Shown piece after piece: positions 1-5,395 of a stretch of DNA of 5,451 nucleotides (its first letter is position 1; each line of letters begins with the position of its first letter). The notes under the pieces were generated by a model. The model ran no database searches. It was not told the origin of the DNA and saw only the letters and a program-made list of their open reading frames with translations. This stretch comes from Dehalococcoidia bacterium (GTDB lineage Bacteria > Chloroflexota > Dehalococcoidia > UBA6926). A program made the translations under genes and the position numbers. The stretch covers positions 764 through 6,214 of the forward strand of contig JAAXGS010000102.1 in NCBI GenBank assembly GCA_012271225.1. The letters run 5' to 3'.

Positions 1-17
1 TCCCACCGGGGACGCCA
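1..17 (+). tRNA. 3' end of a tRNA, probably tRNA-Glu (partial)
   Basis: The first 17 bases parse exactly as a tRNA 3' end: T60, a five-base T-stem strand CCCAC (2-6), a seven-base acceptor strand CGGGGAC (7-13), discriminator G73 (14) and an encoded CCA (15-17). From established knowledge, bacterial tRNA-Glu genes such as the E. coli one end in GGGGACGCCA with G73, which is the closest match I recognise. The matching 5' acceptor strand would read GTCCCCG. The anticodon, D arm and most of the T arm lie outside the window, so identity is inferred from the acceptor end alone and the whole call could be chance. Confidence 0.62.
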
Positions 18-19
18 GA

Positions 20-33
20 CCTGTCAGAACAGG
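20..33 (+). terminator. small stem-loop just after the tRNA end
   Basis: CCTGT (20-24) and ACAGG (29-33) form a perfect five-base-pair stem with a CAGA loop, starting three bases after the CCA. Its place suggests a processing or termination element for the tRNA transcript. No T-run follows, so it is not a classical intrinsic terminator. The CTGT/ACAG halves resemble LexA-type half sites, but the four-base spacing is too short for the E. coli type. Confidence 0.25.
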
Positions 34-101
34 AACCACGTCGCGCTAACATACACCGCGTATACTTGACGACGAGGGACAAGAACTGAACGGACGTGGC
101 G

Positions 102-602
102 ATGGCCAGTGAAAACATTCGCGCGGAAGTCTGGGGCGATATGCTGGACGCGGACCGCATCACGCGGTACTACCAAGCGTTGGCAGATCGTCATCACCGC
201 AACACGCTTCTGGTGCGTTTGATTCTGGCTGGCTCTGCGATGGCCGGTGTTGTCTCATTTCTTGCGGCCCTGCCAGCATATGCACAGGTGACGTTTGGAT
301 TAGTCATCGCCGTCGCTGTCGTTCTGGACCTTGTCGTTGACTTCCAGCGGAAGGCTGCCGTCCTTCATACGATCACGGTTGATATGAGGCATAACGCAGT
401 CGAGTGGCAGGATCTGTGGGGCCGAATTGACGGGATGAATGACAATGAGGCGCGGGACAGGATAAACGCGCTCTCACATCGCATGAACACCATCACAGCG
501 AGAACGGGCGATATCGGTGTCGGGGAGGATCCCCGTTTGAACCAGCGGTGCGCGGAAGCTACCTACGCGGTCTTTACACAGCAATATGGCCTCTCAGGTT
601 AG
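102..602 (+). CDS. two-helix membrane protein, SLATT-like
   Basis: I do not recognise a named family with certainty. The 166-residue product has a charged N-terminal helix (about 1-35), two close hydrophobic segments (about 36-57 and 63-82) split by a short turn, and a long mostly helical cytosolic tail with conserved-looking Trp and His residues (W102, W106, H97, H126). A short N-terminus, a 2TM hairpin and a helical tail are the architecture of SLATT proteins, proposed pore-forming effectors linked to nucleotide-signal (SMODS/SLOG) defence; the assignment here is inference. No cyclase or SLOG partner is visible. ATG at 102 was chosen; GTG at 96 is in frame and would add two residues. Ribosome-binding signals are weak (CGGA 91-94; GAGGG about 74-78). 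GC counted by hand over 301-480 is about 56%, lower than parts of mgtE (above 70%). The end overlaps a proline-rich short ORF by 17 bases. Confidence 0.75.
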   Translation: MASENIRAEVWGDMLDADRITRYYQALADRHHRNTLLVRLILAGSAMAGVVSFLAALPAYAQVTFGLVIAVAVVLDLVVDFQRKAAVLHTITVDMRHNAVEWQDLWGRIDGMNDNEARDRINALSHRMNTITARTGDIGVGEDPRLNQRCAEATYAVFTQQYGLSG

Positions 603-681
603 GGCCTCGCCCGGCGGGCCGCCGCGGCCACAAACTCCGCCCATACCCGCGCCGCCCCCACGACCGAAACCAGCGAACTAG
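586..681 (+). CDS. proline-rich small protein (31 residues), putative
   Basis: An ATG at 586 inside the end of the two-helix protein gene opens a 31-codon ORF in the +1 frame, ending at TAG 679-681. Twelve of its 31 residues are proline, mostly in the last 23 positions, with PPR, PPIPAPPPRP-type runs and basic residues (R14, R26, K28). It has no membrane segment or Cys. The 17-base overlap would allow translational coupling; no strong ribosome-binding site of its own is visible. Its stop shares the CTAG at 678-681 with the stop of the opposing CoA-transferase. Such a peptide could be a polyproline ligand for a partner protein, but this is inference. In GC-rich DNA, proline codons arise easily, so a non-coding explanation is possible. 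Confidence 0.5.
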   Translation: MASQVRASPGGPPRPQTPPIPAPPPRPKPAN

Positions 682-1883
682 CCCTCAGCCCCAATCACGC
701 CGCTCTGGCGCAGGTGATTCAGGCGCGCCGTGTCATAGCCCAGCAGGTTTTGAAGGATTGCCTCAGTCTGTTGCCCCAGGTCTGGGGCGGAGCCAAGTTG
801 GTCGACGGGCGTTCGGGAAAAGCGCAGCGGTGAATTAACCACCGGAATAGCGCCAACGCGCGCATGCGGCACATCCACAAGCGCTTTCCTGTATTGGATT
901 TGCGGGTCTGACAGAACCTGATCGATGCGGTTCACAGGGCCGCAGGGTATGCCCAGCTCCCCAAATTCCCGCAGCCACTCCCCCGCCGTTCTGCGCCGCA
1001 GCGCCGCCTCAAGCTCCGGGATCAACTCATCGTAGTGGAGCGTGCGCTGATGCCCGTCGCCGTACCGCGGGTCATCGATCAGGTCGACCCTGTCGATGGC
1101 GGCGCAGAACAGTGGCCACTGATCCCTCACGCCCCCGACGATCGCCACAACGATCCAGTCATCCGCCGTCTGAAACGCCTGGAACGGCGTGAAGGACGGA
1201 TGGCGCGTGCCGATGGGTCCCGGAGCCTGTCCGGTGGAGATATAGCGCCCCACTGCGCCTTCCAGAACGGCAAGCTGACATTCCAGCATGGAGACATCGA
1301 TCATCTGCCCGCGGCCGCTCCGCTCCCGCTCCTGCAGCGCCGCGAGAATGGCCGTGCTCGAGAACAGGCCAGCGATGATGTCGCCCAGCGAGCTGCCCGG
1401 GCGGACGGGGCCGCCGCCCGGCTCTCCCGTGATGCTCATCATCCCCCCCATCGCCTGCACGATGATGTCAAGCGCCGGCCGCTGCGCGTACGGGCCGGTC
1501 TGCCCAAACCCGGAGATGGCGCAGTACACAAGGCGCGGATTGATTGCGGACAGCGCCGCGTAGCCCAGACCGAAACCGTCCATTGTGCCGGGGACGAAAT
1601 TCTCGACGAGAACGTCGCACTCCGCGGCGAGGTCTTTGAGCGCCTGCTGCCCGTCGGGGCGCATGAGATTGAGCGTGACGCTCTGTTTGCCTCTGTTCAC
1701 GCTGACAAAGTAATAGCTCTCACCCTGAATGAACGGCCCGGTGCCGCGGGACAGATCTCCGCCCTCCGGCCGCTCCACCTTTATGACCTCCGCGCCCATG
1801 TCGGATAGAATCATGGTGGCAAACGGGCCCGCCAGAATGCGGGTCAGATCAAGTATTCGGAGACCGGCCAATGGTCCGCTCAT
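678..1883 (-). CDS. family III CoA-transferase (CaiB/BaiF)
   Basis: The 401-residue product belongs to the CaiB/BaiF family, cytosolic enzymes that move CoA between carboxylic acids (formyl/oxalate, carnitine, succinate and others) through an aspartyl-CoA anhydride. Visible marks are the N-terminal nucleotide-fold segment LRILDLTRILAGP (8-20), GAEVIKVE (30-37), NRGKQSVTLNL (63-72), VLVENFVPG (91-99), the SGFGQTGPY segment (124-132) and the catalytic Asp at 168 in GSSLGD, equal in place to Asp169 of formyl-CoA transferase. The C-terminal part has GIPCGPVN (311-318), also typical. Length is normal for the family. Start: ATG 1883 directly before MSGPLAGLRIL, with GCGAGAG upstream; a longer in-frame extension to 2078 has no family similarity and would run into the rhomboid gene. 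The substrate cannot be read from sequence. It is divergent from the rhomboid gene and convergent with the proline-rich ORF. Confidence 0.95.
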   Translation of the reverse strand: MSGPLAGLRILDLTRILAGPFATMILSDMGAEVIKVERPEGGDLSRGTGPFIQGESYYFVSVNRGKQSVTLNLMRPDGQQALKDLAAECDVLVENFVPGTMDGFGLGYAALSAINPRLVYCAISGFGQTGPYAQRPALDIIVQAMGGMMSITGEPGGGPVRPGSSLGDIIAGLFSSTAILAALQERERSGRGQMIDVSMLECQLAVLEGAVGRYISTGQAPGPIGTRHPSFTPFQAFQTADDWIVVAIVGGVRDQWPLFCAAIDRVDLIDDPRYGDGHQRTLHYDELIPELEAALRRRTAGEWLREFGELGIPCGPVNRIDQVLSDPQIQYRKALVDVPHARVGAIPVVNSPLRFSRTPVDQLGSAPDLGQQTEAILQNLLGYDTARLNHLRQSGVIGAEG

Positions 1884-1934
1884 ATGCTCTCGCCTTTCGT
1901 TCCGGAAACGTCCTGTCCGCAGGGGCAACGTTTC

Positions 1935-1940
1935 ATTGTA
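1935..1940 (-). promoter_or_regulatory. possible -10 box for the CoA-transferase gene
   Basis: On the minus strand this hexamer reads TACAAT, five of six to the sigma-70 -10 consensus, about 50 bases upstream of the CoA-transferase ATG in the 118-bp divergent region. No good -35 box lies 16-18 bases upstream. The same gap holds two short palindromes, TTCCGGAA (1900-1907) and GTCCGGAC (1953-1960), either of which could bind a regulator; neither is an assigned operator. Confidence 0.3.
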
Positions 1941-2001
1941 GACACGCAGTGGGTCCGGACACGCGGCGCGCCCGCGCCCGTCACGATGGCCGCGCGCTGA
2001 C

Positions 2002-2832
2002 ATGATCCCCCTGTCAGACAGCGGCGGCGCGCCGTCGCACACCACGCCATGGGTTACGATATCGTTCATCGCCGTCAACGCCGTCGCATTCCTCTACACG
2101 GTGTTTCTCGACCCGCAGGACAGCCAGATCTTTCTCTTCCGCTTTGGCGTCGTCCCGCTGGAGTTCACGCAACCGGACCTCTTTCGCCTGCGGGTCGAGT
2201 CGGTCCAGGAGTTTGACGTCACGCCTCTCGTTCCGTCATGGGCGACGCTCATCACGTCCATGTTCCTGCATGGCGGGTGGATGCACATCCTCGGCAACAT
2301 GCTGTTCCTCTGGGTCTTTGGCGATAACCTTGAGCACCACTTTGGGCGCGCGGGGTTCATCGCCTTCTATCTGATCTGCGGCGTCCTCGCGTCCGGCGCG
2401 CACATCCTGTTCAACCAGGACAGCCTGATCCCCGCCGTTGGCGCCAGCGGAGCAATCGCGGGAGTTCTGGGCGCGTACCTCCTGCTGTTTCCCCGCCGAC
2501 GGGTCAGGACGCTCTTCATGGTCGGATTGATCACCGTCATGGAGGTGCCTGCGGTGTGGATGCTGGCCATCTGGGCGGCCATACAGATTTTCAGCGGCAT
2601 CATCTCTATTGGCGCGATCGCTCCCGGGGGAGGTGTGGCCTATTGGGCGCACGTGGGCGGCTTCGCCGCCGGCGTGGGCATCGTCGCCGGATGGCGGATA
2701 CACAGGAGGGAACCCGTCTGGCAGCCGGACCGGTATGAGGCGCACACGCCCCATCCTTCTTATTACGATGATGATGACGACGACGACTATCCGTCCATAC
2801 CGCCCGGGCACACGCCGCGTTGGCGCTCCTGA
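2002..2832 (+). CDS. rhomboid family intramembrane serine protease
   Basis: The 276-residue product is a bacterial rhomboid, which cuts transmembrane helices of other proteins within the inner membrane. The Ser-His dyad is visible: S149 in GASG (147-150) and H217 in WAHVGG (215-220). H95 and N99 in the HGGWMHILGNM block match the oxyanion-side His150/Asn154 of E. coli GlpG. Six membrane segments can be placed: about 17-35, 86-107, 115-135, 145-163, 170-200 and 211-232, with a loop of some 50 residues after the first. After the last helix comes a hydrophilic tail with seven Asp in a row (256-262), then a basic, Pro-containing end. ATG 2002 fits the usual start just before helix 1; the ribosome-binding site is weak. 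folB follows after 20 bases on the same strand, so the two are probably cotranscribed. The natural substrate is unknown. Confidence 0.95.
   Translation: MIPLSDSGGAPSHTTPWVTISFIAVNAVAFLYTVFLDPQDSQIFLFRFGVVPLEFTQPDLFRLRVESVQEFDVTPLVPSWATLITSMFLHGGWMHILGNMLFLWVFGDNLEHHFGRAGFIAFYLICGVLASGAHILFNQDSLIPAVGASGAIAGVLGAYLLLFPRRRVRTLFMVGLITVMEVPAVWMLAIWAAIQIFSGIISIGAIAPGGGVAYWAHVGGFAAGVGIVAGWRIHRREPVWQPDRYEAHTPHPSYYDDDDDDDYPSIPPGHTPRWRS
2767..2787 (+). repeat. GAT/GAC triplet run coding seven Asp
   Basis: Seven Asp codons in a row, three GAT then four GAC, lie in the tail of the rhomboid gene. The mixed codons argue that the acidic stretch is kept at protein level or is an old slippage product, not a fresh pure repeat. 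Confidence 0.85.
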
Positions 2833-2839
2833 CGCGCGC

Positions 2840-2845
2840 AGGGGG
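2840..2845 (+). promoter_or_regulatory. ribosome-binding site of folB
   Basis: AGGGGG sits seven bases before ATG 2853 and fixes that start over the upstream in-frame TTG (2820) and the adjoining GTG (2850). It lies in the 20-base gap after the rhomboid stop. Confidence 0.75.
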
Positions 2846-2852
2846 ATATGTG

Positions 2853-3227
2853 ATGAATGAGCAGGAGGCGCAGGATCGGATTGGCCTGGCCGGGATGGTC
2901 TTCCGCGGCCATCACGGCGCGACGGAGGAGGAACAGGCGGTTGGGCAGCGCCTTGTTGTGGACGTGGAGATGTCCTTGGACCTCTCTCTTGCCGGGCACA
3001 CGGACGATCTGTCCGACACCGCCGACTACGGTCGCGCCTTCGAGATTGTGCAGGGCGTCATGGAAGGCCCGCCCCACGCCCTGCTTGAGAGTCTGGCGGA
3101 GGAGTCCGCGCAGCGGCTCCTTGATGAGCTGCCCATTCAGTTGGTGCGCGTCCGTGTCCGCAAACCGTTTCCGCCGCTCCAGGGAGCGCTCGACGCGGCA
3201 TGGGTGGAGATAGCGCGCCACCGCTGA
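2853..3227 (+). CDS. folB: dihydroneopterin aldolase
   Basis: The 124-residue product is the cytosolic enzyme that splits 7,8-dihydroneopterin into 6-hydroxymethyl-7,8-dihydropterin and glycolaldehyde in folate synthesis. It aligns by eye to the S. aureus enzyme along its length: HGATEEEQAVGQ (21-32) carries E27, equal to Glu22; TADYG (56-60) carries Y59, equal to Tyr54; LLESLAE (77-83) carries E79, the pterin-binding Glu; and RVRKPFPP (101-108) carries K104, equal to the catalytic Lys100. Length is typical (about 120). The start at 2853 is set by a strong AGGGGG site. It follows the rhomboid gene by 20 bases. No other folate gene is in the window, so its linkage here is not to its pathway. 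Confidence 0.93.
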   Translation: MNEQEAQDRIGLAGMVFRGHHGATEEEQAVGQRLVVDVEMSLDLSLAGHTDDLSDTADYGRAFEIVQGVMEGPPHALLESLAEESAQRLLDELPIQLVRVRVRKPFPPLQGALDAAWVEIARHR

Positions 3228-3283
3228 GTCTCCTGCGCCACAGCGCCGTCCGGCCGATCCGTTCCCGCTGCTATAGTCTCCTG
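3227..3283 (+). repeat. nine-base direct repeat AGTCTCCTG
   Basis: AGTCTCCTG occurs at 3227-3235, overlapping the folB stop, and again at 3275-3283, within the first stem-loop ahead of mgtE. The copies start 48 bases apart. The repeat is short and may be chance. Confidence 0.4.
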
Positions 3284-3287
3284 TAGC
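3270..3287 (+). other. first stem-loop in the mgtE upstream gap
   Basis: GCTATAG (3270-3276) and CTGTAGC (3281-3287) pair over seven bases in RNA, with one U-G wobble, around a UCUC loop. The same bases contain TATAGT (3272-3277), which could be a -10 box for mgtE; no good -35 box is present at 17 bases, so the structural and promoter readings compete. Confidence 0.45.
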
Positions 3288-3290
3288 AAC

Positions 3291-3319
3291 GGCAGAATCG
3301 CGCGCGCCGCGATTCTGCC
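3291..3319 (+). other. perfect 12-bp stem-loop ahead of mgtE
   Basis: GGCAGAATCGCG (3291-3302) and CGCGATTCTGCC (3308-3319) form a perfect 12-base-pair inverted repeat with a five-base loop. It begins three bases after the preceding stem-loop and ends 36 bases before the mgtE ATG. There is no T-run after it, so a classical intrinsic terminator of the folB transcript is unlikely, though a factor-assisted or mRNA-protecting end is possible. It could equally be leader RNA structure of mgtE or an operator. It does not look like the much longer M-box magnesium riboswitch. Confidence 0.6.
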
Positions 3320-3355
3320 TCACCGCGATGACCCGCGCCGAGGGCAACCGCCGCC

Positions 3356-4711
3356 ATGACACTGTCTGACATTCTTAATCCTGCGCGCATCACCCAGCGC
3401 ATCAGTCAGGGTGACGGCGCGGCGGTCGCCGCGGAGTTGCGCGTGGAGCAGCCGGCGGACGTGGCGGAAATCCTGATGGAGATCCCGGACGCCGCCGAGG
3501 TTGAGGTGCTCCGCCACCTTTCCGCAGGCGACGTCAGCAGGATTCTGGAATTTCTTGTGCGGGAGGGAGAATCCGCGCTGGAACCCCTTGCCCAACTGCC
3601 CCGTGAGACCCTCTCAACCATCCTCAGCAGGACGCCGCTGGGCACCGCCGCCCGGGTGCTGCGCAGCCTGCCGGACACCCTGCGCGCCGATCTCATCAGC
3701 ACGCTCGCAGACCGTGAGTTGGTTGAGACGCTTCTGGCGCAGGACAGGGAAACCGCCGGCGCCCTGGTCACGACGGATTTTATCGCCCTGCGCGACCGCA
3801 TGACCGTGGGCCAGGCGCGTGAGGCCATCCGGGCGTCTGAGTCACTGACGCGGCAATTTGTGCAACTGTTCGTCGTTGACGCCGAGGACAGACTCGCGGG
3901 CAGCGTCACGTTCAGACAGCTGCTGCTCGCGTCCGCCGATTCCCATCTCTCGCGGATCATGGACCGCAACACGATCTCCGTGCCCGCCGGAACCGATCAG
4001 GAGGAATGCGCACGGTTGATGGAACGTTATCGGCTCGATGTGCTGCCGACGGTGGATGACAACGGCCGCCTGCTTGGCTTCATCGACCTCGCCGAGGTTC
4101 TGCACGTCGCCGAGGGGGAGGCGACGGAGGACATGTACATGATCGTCGGGCTCAACGCCGGCGAATCCGTGCAGACGGGCATCCGCGCCTCCATTCGACT
4201 CCGCATGCCGTGGCTGCTGCTGAATCTTGCGACGGCATTCGCCGCGGCGGCCGTCGTGGGGCTCTTTGAGTCCACCGTGGCCAAGGCGGCGCTGCTGGCC
4301 GCCTTTCTCCCCATCGTGGGCGGTCAGGGCGGCAACGCCATCATTCAGACCGTCACGATTGTTGTTCGCAGCATCGCCCTTGGCGACCTGACCCTGCGGA
4401 ATGCCCGGCGGGTTCTGATGAAGGAGATCGTGCTGGGCTGCGCGCACGGCGCAGCGCTGGGCATCATTGCCTGCGGCGCGGCCTATGTGTGGTCCGGTGA
4501 CATCCGTCTCTCCGTCGCGCTGGGCATCGCCATGACCATCAACATGCTGGTTGCCGGGGCGGCCGGGGTGCTCATTCCGTTGATCCTGCGCAGGTTCGGC
4601 ATTGATCCGGCGCTGGCCGCGGGGATATTTGGGACGACGGTGACGGATGTAATCGGTTTCGGCGTTCTGCTGGGCCTCGCCGCCCTGTCAATCAGTCTGC
4701 TCGGCGTGTGA
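3356..4711 (+). CDS. mgtE: MgtE-type magnesium transporter with CBS domains
   Basis: The 451-residue product is an MgtE channel-type Mg2+ importer of the inner membrane, working as a dimer. In order it has the N-terminal superhelical MgtE_N domain (about 15-130, with the typical PADVAEIL repeat unit at 33-40), two CBS domains (about 138-195 and 200-255), an acidic linker EGEATEDMY (253-261) leading into the plug helix, and five membrane helices (about 285-304, 308-326, 357-377, 385-411, 420-449). D431 in TTVTDVIGF matches the pore Asp432 of T. thermophilus MgtE. Acidic residues in the N and CBS domains normally sense internal Mg2+ and close the pore. The conserved GGNxGxQ motif reads GGNAIIQ (325-331), with Ile in place of Gly. 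Length is normal. Start ATG 3356 has GAGGG (3340-3344) upstream. It follows folB by 128 bases holding two stem-loops, so it may have its own promoter. Confidence 0.95.
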   Translation: MTLSDILNPARITQRISQGDGAAVAAELRVEQPADVAEILMEIPDAAEVEVLRHLSAGDVSRILEFLVREGESALEPLAQLPRETLSTILSRTPLGTAARVLRSLPDTLRADLISTLADRELVETLLAQDRETAGALVTTDFIALRDRMTVGQAREAIRASESLTRQFVQLFVVDAEDRLAGSVTFRQLLLASADSHLSRIMDRNTISVPAGTDQEECARLMERYRLDVLPTVDDNGRLLGFIDLAEVLHVAEGEATEDMYMIVGLNAGESVQTGIRASIRLRMPWLLLNLATAFAAAAVVGLFESTVAKAALLAAFLPIVGGQGGNAIIQTVTIVVRSIALGDLTLRNARRVLMKEIVLGCAHGAALGIIACGAAYVWSGDIRLSVALGIAMTINMLVAGAAGVLIPLILRRFGIDPALAAGIFGTTVTDVIGFGVLLGLAALSISLLGV

Positions 4712-4716
4712 CCGCT

Positions 4717-4735
4717 GCGCCCGGGCCGGGGGCGC
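4717..4735. terminator. weak GC stem-loop between convergent genes
   Basis: GCGCCC (4717-4722) and GGGCGC (4730-4735) can pair over six bases with a seven-base loop, in the 23-bp gap between the mgtE stop and the opposing oxidoreductase stop. A convergent gap is the right place for a two-way terminator, but the stem is short and no T-run lies on either side. Confidence 0.25.
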
Positions 4736-5346
4736 TAGAAATCGTAGCGCTCGCTGCGCCACGGATCCGCGTTGGAATTGTACCCATGCAGCTCCCAGAA
4801 TCCGCGCTTGTTCTCCGGCAGCAGTTCCAGGGCCTTGATCCACTTTGCGCTCTTGTAGGCGTAGCGATCCGGCACAACAAGCCGGACCGGGCCGCCGTGA
4901 TCCGGCTCCAGCGGCGCGCCGTCATGCCGATGCGCCAGGAGAACGTCCGGGGAGAGCAACGCCTGCAGGGGCAGGTTTGTTGTGTAGCCGCCGTAGCAGT
5001 GCGCCATGACGTGCGTCGCTGTTGGAGGGATGCGCGCCTCGTCCAGAATGTCACGGACAACGATGCCCTCCCAGCGGTTGTCGAGCCGTGACCAACCGGT
5101 GACGCAGTGAAAGTCCGCCGTCACGACATCGTTCGCGCGCGCCAGAAAGTCCGTCCACGTCAAGCGGACGGGGTTGTTAACCAGGCCGATAACCTCAAAC
5201 GTCCACGCCGCCAGATCAATTGTTGGAGTCTGTCCGTAGGACAGAACCGGGAACTTTTGGGTAACGGCCTGGCCGGGCGGAACGCGGTCCTTATCGACCG
5301 CCTGCCCGCCGCCCACCATCCGTTGCGCCCGTTCCAAAATACCCAT
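4735..5346 (-). CDS. sulfite-oxidase-like molybdopterin-binding protein
   Basis: The 203-residue product consists almost wholly of the oxidoreductase molybdopterin-binding domain of the sulfite oxidase family. The key block DFHCVTGWSRLDNRWEG (78-94) holds C81, the expected Mo ligand, followed by a Trp/Arg-rich segment. H116-C117-Y118-G119-G120 and DHGGPVRLVVP (149-159) with YKSAKWIK (164-171) form the rest of the cofactor and anion pocket. It has no Tat or Sec signal, no haem domain and no dimer domain, so it resembles the small cytosolic YuiH-type proteins and not periplasmic MsrP (YedY) or full sulfite oxidase. The substrate is unknown. ATG 5346 is the only usable start, because an in-frame stop lies three codons further upstream; the ribosome-binding site is weak. 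It lies 49 bases after dut on the same strand and converges on mgtE. Confidence 0.9.
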   Translation of the reverse strand: MGILERAQRMVGGGQAVDKDRVPPGQAVTQKFPVLSYGQTPTIDLAAWTFEVIGLVNNPVRLTWTDFLARANDVVTADFHCVTGWSRLDNRWEGIVVRDILDEARIPPTATHVMAHCYGGYTTNLPLQALLSPDVLLAHRHDGAPLEPDHGGPVRLVVPDRYAYKSAKWIKALELLPENKRGFWELHGYNSNADPWRSERYDF

Positions 5347-5395
5347 ATGGCTATTCTACAGACTCACGCCGCCCCGGCACACGGAGGACGGGCGT

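Noticed and set aside
61..71. TATACT (61-66) or TTGACG (66-71) as promoter boxes for the two-helix protein gene
   Set aside because: Each lacks a credible partner box at 16-18 bases, and the two overlap; support is too weak to annotate.
548..838. 96-codon plus-strand ORF across the end of the CoA-transferase gene
   Set aside because: Most of it is antisense to the conserved C-terminus of the CoA-transferase and it is low-complexity Arg/Pro/Gly; only the shorter ATG 586 frame was kept.
1588..1596. CCGGGGACG copy of the tRNA 3' end as a second attachment site
   Set aside because: Only nine bases, inside the coding region of the CoA-transferase at normal family sequence; expected by chance in GC-rich DNA.
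1035..1808. 257-codon plus-strand ORF antisense to the CoA-transferase
   Set aside because: Arg/Ala/His-rich composition without any motif; it is the mirror of a well-conserved gene in GC-rich DNA.
1884..2078. 65-residue N-terminal extension of the CoA-transferase
   Set aside because: Family members start at the LRILDLTR segment; the extension has no similarity and would overlap the rhomboid start on the other strand.
2236..2811. 191-codon minus-strand ORF opposite the rhomboid gene
   Set aside because: Composition reflects the complement of membrane-helix codons, and the sense strand has a complete rhomboid active site.
3228..3355. M-box type magnesium riboswitch before mgtE
   Set aside because: The whole gap is 128 bases and is mainly two simple stem-loops; the longer multi-helix M-box core cannot be drawn.
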